Assembly (NCBI RefSeq): GCF_033095865.1
Contig: NZ_AP019365.1
Coordinates: 2,825,501-2,889,500, forward strand
From: Pseudomonas sp. KU43P
GTDB lineage: Bacteria > Pseudomonadota > Gammaproteobacteria > Pseudomonadales > Pseudomonadaceae
Length of the DNA stretch: 64,000 nt
Direction of reading: 5' to 3'
Part shown: positions 61,285 to 64,000 of the stretch, one piece after another
How positions within the stretch are numbered: position 1 is the stretch's first letter
Layout: each line of letters starts with the position of its first letter
Translations under genes and position numbers: made by a program
Notes under the pieces: generated by a model
The model's input: only the letters and a program-made list of their open reading frames with translations
Database searches by the model: none
Told to the model about the DNA's origin: nothing

Positions 61285-62213
61285 GCCAGAGCTCCCATCG
61301 CCAGGGCCATGCGCTCGGCAGTGGCCAGCGCGGCGGATGTCATGATGTCGAGATTGCCGGCGTAGGCCGGCAGGTAGTGGGCGGCGCCTTCGACCTCGAG
61401 GAAGATCGAAGTCTTGAGGCCAGTGAAGGTCCCCTGCCCCGGCAGCTTCAGGTCTTGCACCTGTTCGAACTGCACCTGCTGCTTGAGGCGGTAGCCCGGC
61501 ACGTAGGCTTGTACCGCGGCAGCCATTTCCTCGATGCTGGCCGCCACCTGTTGCGGGGCCGCCGCCTCGCTGAGCACATACACGGTGTCGCGCATCATCA
61601 GCGGCGGTTCGGCCGGGTTCATGATGATGATCGCCTTGCCCTTGGTTGCACCGCCGATCACCTCGATGGCCTTGCTGGTGGTTTCGGTGAATTCGTCGAT
61701 GTTGGCACGGGTACCGGGGCCTGCCGATTTCGACGCGATCGAGGCAACGATTTCGGCGTAGTGCACCTTGGCCACGCGCGACACCGCCGCAACCATGGGG
61801 ATGGTGGCCTGGCCACCGCAGGTGACCATGTTGACGTTGGTCGCCTGCAGCTGCTGCTCGAGGTTGACCACGGGTACGCAGTACGGGCCAATGGCCGCAG
61901 GGGTCAGGTCGATCATGCGCAGGTCGGCCTTGTGCTGACGCAGGAAGGCGTCGTTCTTCACGTGGGCGCCAGCGCTGGTGGCGTCGAAGACGAAATCGAT
62001 GTCCTTGAACACCGGCAGCCGCGTCAGGCCCTCGACCCCTTCATAGGTGGTGGCCACACCCAGGCGCGCCGCCCGGGCCAAGCCGTCGGAGGCCGCGTCG
62101 ATGCCGACCATCGCCGCCATCTCCAGGTGTTGCGCGTTGCGCAGGATCTTGATCATCAGGTCGGTGCCGATGTTGCCGGAGCCGATGATGGCGACTTTAC
62201 GTTTTTGGCTCAT
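61281..62213 (-). CDS. mhpF: Acetaldehyde dehydrogenase (acylating)
   Basis: A 310-residue enzyme: [20 protein letters not shown] binds NAD and [20 protein letters not shown] carries the catalytic cysteine. It turns acetaldehyde into acetyl-CoA in complex with MhpE. The start ATG 62213 has GGAG 7 bases upstream; an ATG five codons earlier overlaps the mhpD stop. Confidence 0.95.
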   Translation of the reverse strand: MSQKRKVAIIGSGNIGTDLMIKILRNAQHLEMAAMVGIDAASDGLARAARLGVATTYEGVEGLTRLPVFKDIDFVFDATSAGAHVKNDAFLRQHKADLRMIDLTPAAIGPYCVPVVNLEQQLQATNVNMVTCGGQATIPMVAAVSRVAKVHYAEIVASIASKSAGPGTRANIDEFTETTSKAIEVIGGATKGKAIIIMNPAEPPLMMRDTVYVLSEAAAPQQVAASIEEMAAAVQAYVPGYRLKQQVQFEQVQDLKLPGQGTFTGLKTSIFLEVEGAAHYLPAYAGNLDIMTSAALATAERMALAMGALA

Positions 62214-62224
62214 GGAGTTCTCCG

Positions 62225-63019
62225 TCATTCGCCGCTGAAGGTCACGCCGACACGGCCGAGGCCGTCGATTTCGGCTTCGAAATGGTCACCGGGTGCCACC
62301 GCCACCATGGGCCCGAGGGCACCGGTGAGGATGATGTCGCCAGCCCGCAGCGGCTCGCCCAGGCGCGCCATGGTGCGCGCCAGCCACACGGCGGCGTTGA
62401 GCGGGTGGCCGAGGCATTCGGCGCCAGTGCCACTGGACACCCGCTCACCGTTGCGGGTCATGTGCATGGCGGCGCTGCGCAGGTCGAGGTCGTGCAGTGG
62501 GCGAGCCGGGCCGCCCAGCACGAAGCAGCCACTGGAGGCGTTGTCGGCCACGGTGTCGGCAAACCGGATGTTCCAGCCCTGCACGCGGCTTCCGACGATT
62601 TCCAGCGCCGGCAGGACATGGCCGGTGGCCGCAATCACATCGGCGAAAGTGGTCTGAGGGCTGGGCAGGTCACAGGCCAGCACCAGGGCGATCTCGGCCT
62701 CGATTTTCGGCTGCATGACGCTGGCGTAGGGAACGGTCTCGTTGTCGCCGTAGCACATGTCGGCGAACAGGCTGCCGAAGTCTGGTTGGTCGACCCCCAA
62801 TTGAGCCTGCACCTTGGGGTTGGTCAGGCCGATCTTGCGGCCGACCAGGCGCCGCCCTTCGGCCAGGGCGTGCGCGACGTTGAGGCGCTGAATGGCGTAA
62901 GCCGCCTCGGCGTTTTCTGCGCCGATGGCCTCACGCAGCGGGGCGATGGCCTCTCCCTGCTGCTGGGCACGGCGAAGGTCGGCCGCCAGGCGCTCTAGGG
63001 TTTGCGAATCGATGGTCAT
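62225..63019 (-). CDS. mhpD: 2-keto-4-pentenoate hydratase
   Basis: A 264-residue hydratase of the fumarylacetoacetase-like fold: [37 protein letters not shown] (metal glutamates) and the [11 protein letters not shown] segment. It adds water to 2-hydroxypenta-2,4-dienoate, producing the MhpE substrate. It lies 11 bases ahead of mhpF. Confidence 0.95.
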   Translation of the reverse strand: MTIDSQTLERLAADLRRAQQQGEAIAPLREAIGAENAEAAYAIQRLNVAHALAEGRRLVGRKIGLTNPKVQAQLGVDQPDFGSLFADMCYGDNETVPYASVMQPKIEAEIALVLACDLPSPQTTFADVIAATGHVLPALEIVGSRVQGWNIRFADTVADNASSGCFVLGGPARPLHDLDLRSAAMHMTRNGERVSSGTGAECLGHPLNAAVWLARTMARLGEPLRAGDIILTGALGPMVAVAPGDHFEAEIDGLGRVGVTFSGE

Positions 63020-63034
63020 GGGGTGTACCTCAAA

Positions 63035-63898
63035 TCAGTGCTGGAGGAAGTCCAGCACCAGGCGGTTGAAGGTGTCGGCGTGCTCCCACTGCGCCCAGTG
63101 GCCGCAGTTGTTGAACACGTGCAGCTCGGCATCGGCGATGCCGGCGATCAGGCGCAGGCCCACATCCATTGGCACGAAACGGTCGTTGCGGCCCCAGATG
63201 ACCAGGGTCCTGGCCTTGATCTCGCCCAGACGTGCGCCGAAATCCGGGAACTGCCGCGGGTTGGCAGCCTGGCTGGCGACGAAGTTCTCCAGGTGATCGC
63301 GGCGGCTGAGCATGTTGTCCAGGCGGGTCTGGAACAGCGCTTCGGTAAGGTCGCTGGGGTCGTAGACGAAGACGTTCATCATCTTCTTCAGGTTGTCGAT
63401 GGTCGGCTCGCGGTACAGGCCGTTGAGCAGCTTGATGCCTTCAGTGGGCATCGGCACGAACGGGCTGGCGCCGCCGGTGCCGCCCCCCATCAGCACCAGC
63501 TTGCCGACCCGCTCGGGGTGGTTCAGGGCAAAGGCCACCGCACTGTGGCCGCCCATGGAGTTGCCGAGGATGTGCACGCGCTCCAGGCCCAGCACATCGA
63601 GCAGGCCCTTTAGGGCGGTGGCATTGAGGTCCGAACGCGAGCCGCGGCAGATGACTGGGTCGCTCTTGCTCCAGCCAGGGCAATCCATCAGCACGACGCG
63701 GTAGCCAGCGGCCAGCAGCGGTTCGAGGTTGCGGCTGAAGTTGGCCCAGCCACTGGCGCCTGGGCCGGAGCCGTGCAGCATCACTACGGTGTCGGCGCCT
63801 TCGCCGAGGTCGTTGTAGTGCAGCTGCAGGTCAAGGTCGCCTTCGCGGATACGGGCGAAACGGCTGCTGCCAGCTTCACTGAGCGGAATACGGGTCAT
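63035..63898 (-). CDS. mhpC: 2-hydroxy-6-oxonona-2,4-dienedioate hydrolase
   Basis: A 287-residue alpha/beta hydrolase. Oxyanion motif [12 protein letters not shown], nucleophile in [14 protein letters not shown], aspartate in [11 protein letters not shown] and histidine in [10 protein letters not shown] are all present. It cleaves the C-C bond of the MhpB ring-fission product. The gene is 15 bases ahead of mhpD. Confidence 0.95.
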   Translation of the reverse strand: MTRIPLSEAGSSRFARIREGDLDLQLHYNDLGEGADTVVMLHGSGPGASGWANFSRNLEPLLAAGYRVVLMDCPGWSKSDPVICRGSRSDLNATALKGLLDVLGLERVHILGNSMGGHSAVAFALNHPERVGKLVLMGGGTGGASPFVPMPTEGIKLLNGLYREPTIDNLKKMMNVFVYDPSDLTEALFQTRLDNMLSRRDHLENFVASQAANPRQFPDFGARLGEIKARTLVIWGRNDRFVPMDVGLRLIAGIADAELHVFNNCGHWAQWEHADTFNRLVLDFLQH

Positions 63899-63917
63899 GA
63901 TTGTGGTCCTCTGTGGA

Positions 63918-64000
63918 TCAGGTAAGGGAATGGGCGCTGAGCGAGCCGAAACCGGCGATCCACTCCGGAATCGGCCGGTAGTAGCGCTGGCTGGCCTGGT
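63918..64000 (-). CDS. mhpB: 3-carboxyethylcatechol 2,3-dioxygenase, C-terminus (partial)
   Basis: The last 26 codons of a gene that continues beyond the right edge: [20 protein letters not shown] then SAHSLT and stop. [14 protein letters not shown] matches the MhpB C-terminus. This extradiol dioxygenase opens the catechol ring in the mhp pathway; mhpA is expected further upstream, outside the window. Confidence 0.88.
   Translation of the reverse strand, partial: QASQRYYRPIPEWIAGFGSLSAHSLT

Noticed and set aside
1..64000. tRNA, rRNA, CRISPR or phage structural genes
   Set aside because: None were recognised by eye; short RNAs could be missed without a covariance search.

Overview
The window is a 64 kb stretch of a GC-rich chromosome from a Pseudomonas, most likely of the P. 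putida group. Supporting this are paired REP repeats with a GCCGGC core (about 10.5 and 14.9 kb), a stand-alone pcaIJ pair very like the P. putida proteins, a bacteriophytochrome, PuuP- and PotE-type polyamine transporters, and many LysR/IclR-controlled catabolic operons. No rRNA, tRNA or CRISPR array was found. The species assignment is inferred from gene content.

Layout. 0-5.4 kb: tail of an RHS polymorphic toxin locus, with an active-looking AHH-nuclease tip and immunity gene, two displaced toxin-tip/immunity modules (one immunity gene read across a -1 frameshift site), and a decapitated RHS core. 5.6-10.5 kb: M20 amidohydrolase, MHS symporter, amidase and IclR regulator. 10.7-14.8 kb: ABC exporter with a CrtC-like lipoprotein. 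15-21 kb: transporters with LysR and an orphan binding protein. 21.2-28.5 kb: regulator debris, bacteriophytochrome, peroxiredoxin, PotE-like antiporter, DoxX, haem-b membrane protein and small genes. 28.7-34.5 kb: Old Yellow Enzyme with LysR, gene remnants, a thymidylate-kinase-like gene and pcaIJ. 34.6-43.4 kb: a catabolic cluster (Rieske oxygenase, aldehyde dehydrogenase, rubredoxin-reductase fusion, FAD amine oxidase, cupin) facing a BCCT transporter and followed by a GcvA-type LysR. 43.9-48.9 kb: LysR, MFS pump, VOC protein, and an unusual OYE-alcohol dehydrogenase fusion. 49-53.4 kb: truncated genes mixed with small stress-type genes. 53.4-54.4 kb: an IS5-type remnant with two outward-facing ends plus broken genes. 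54.6-56.5 kb: methyltransferase and exported amidohydrolase. 56.7-64 kb: the mhp cluster for 3-(3-hydroxyphenyl)propionate, running off the right edge inside mhpB.

How genes work together. The mhp genes encode meta-cleavage (MhpB), C-C hydrolysis (MhpC), hydration (MhpD), aldol cleavage (MhpE) and acetaldehyde oxidation (MhpF), with an uptake transporter (MhpT), an OprD-type porin and the activator MhpR. PcaIJ feeds the beta-ketoadipate pathway. The 34.6-43.4 kb cluster looks like a complete route for an imported betaine-like or N-methylated amine: BCCT uptake, Rieske hydroxylation or demethylation fed by the rubredoxin reductase, then amine and aldehyde oxidation. Its substrate cannot be read from sequence.

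The best candidates for something undescribed are that Rieske cluster, the OYE-MDR fusion with its duplicated upstream control region, and the slippery-site immunity gene in the RHS tip stack. Many truncated genes (RHS, GntR, DHA2 and DHA1 MFS, LysR, hemerythrin, CinA, integrase, ArfB) mark recombination seams between these blocks.
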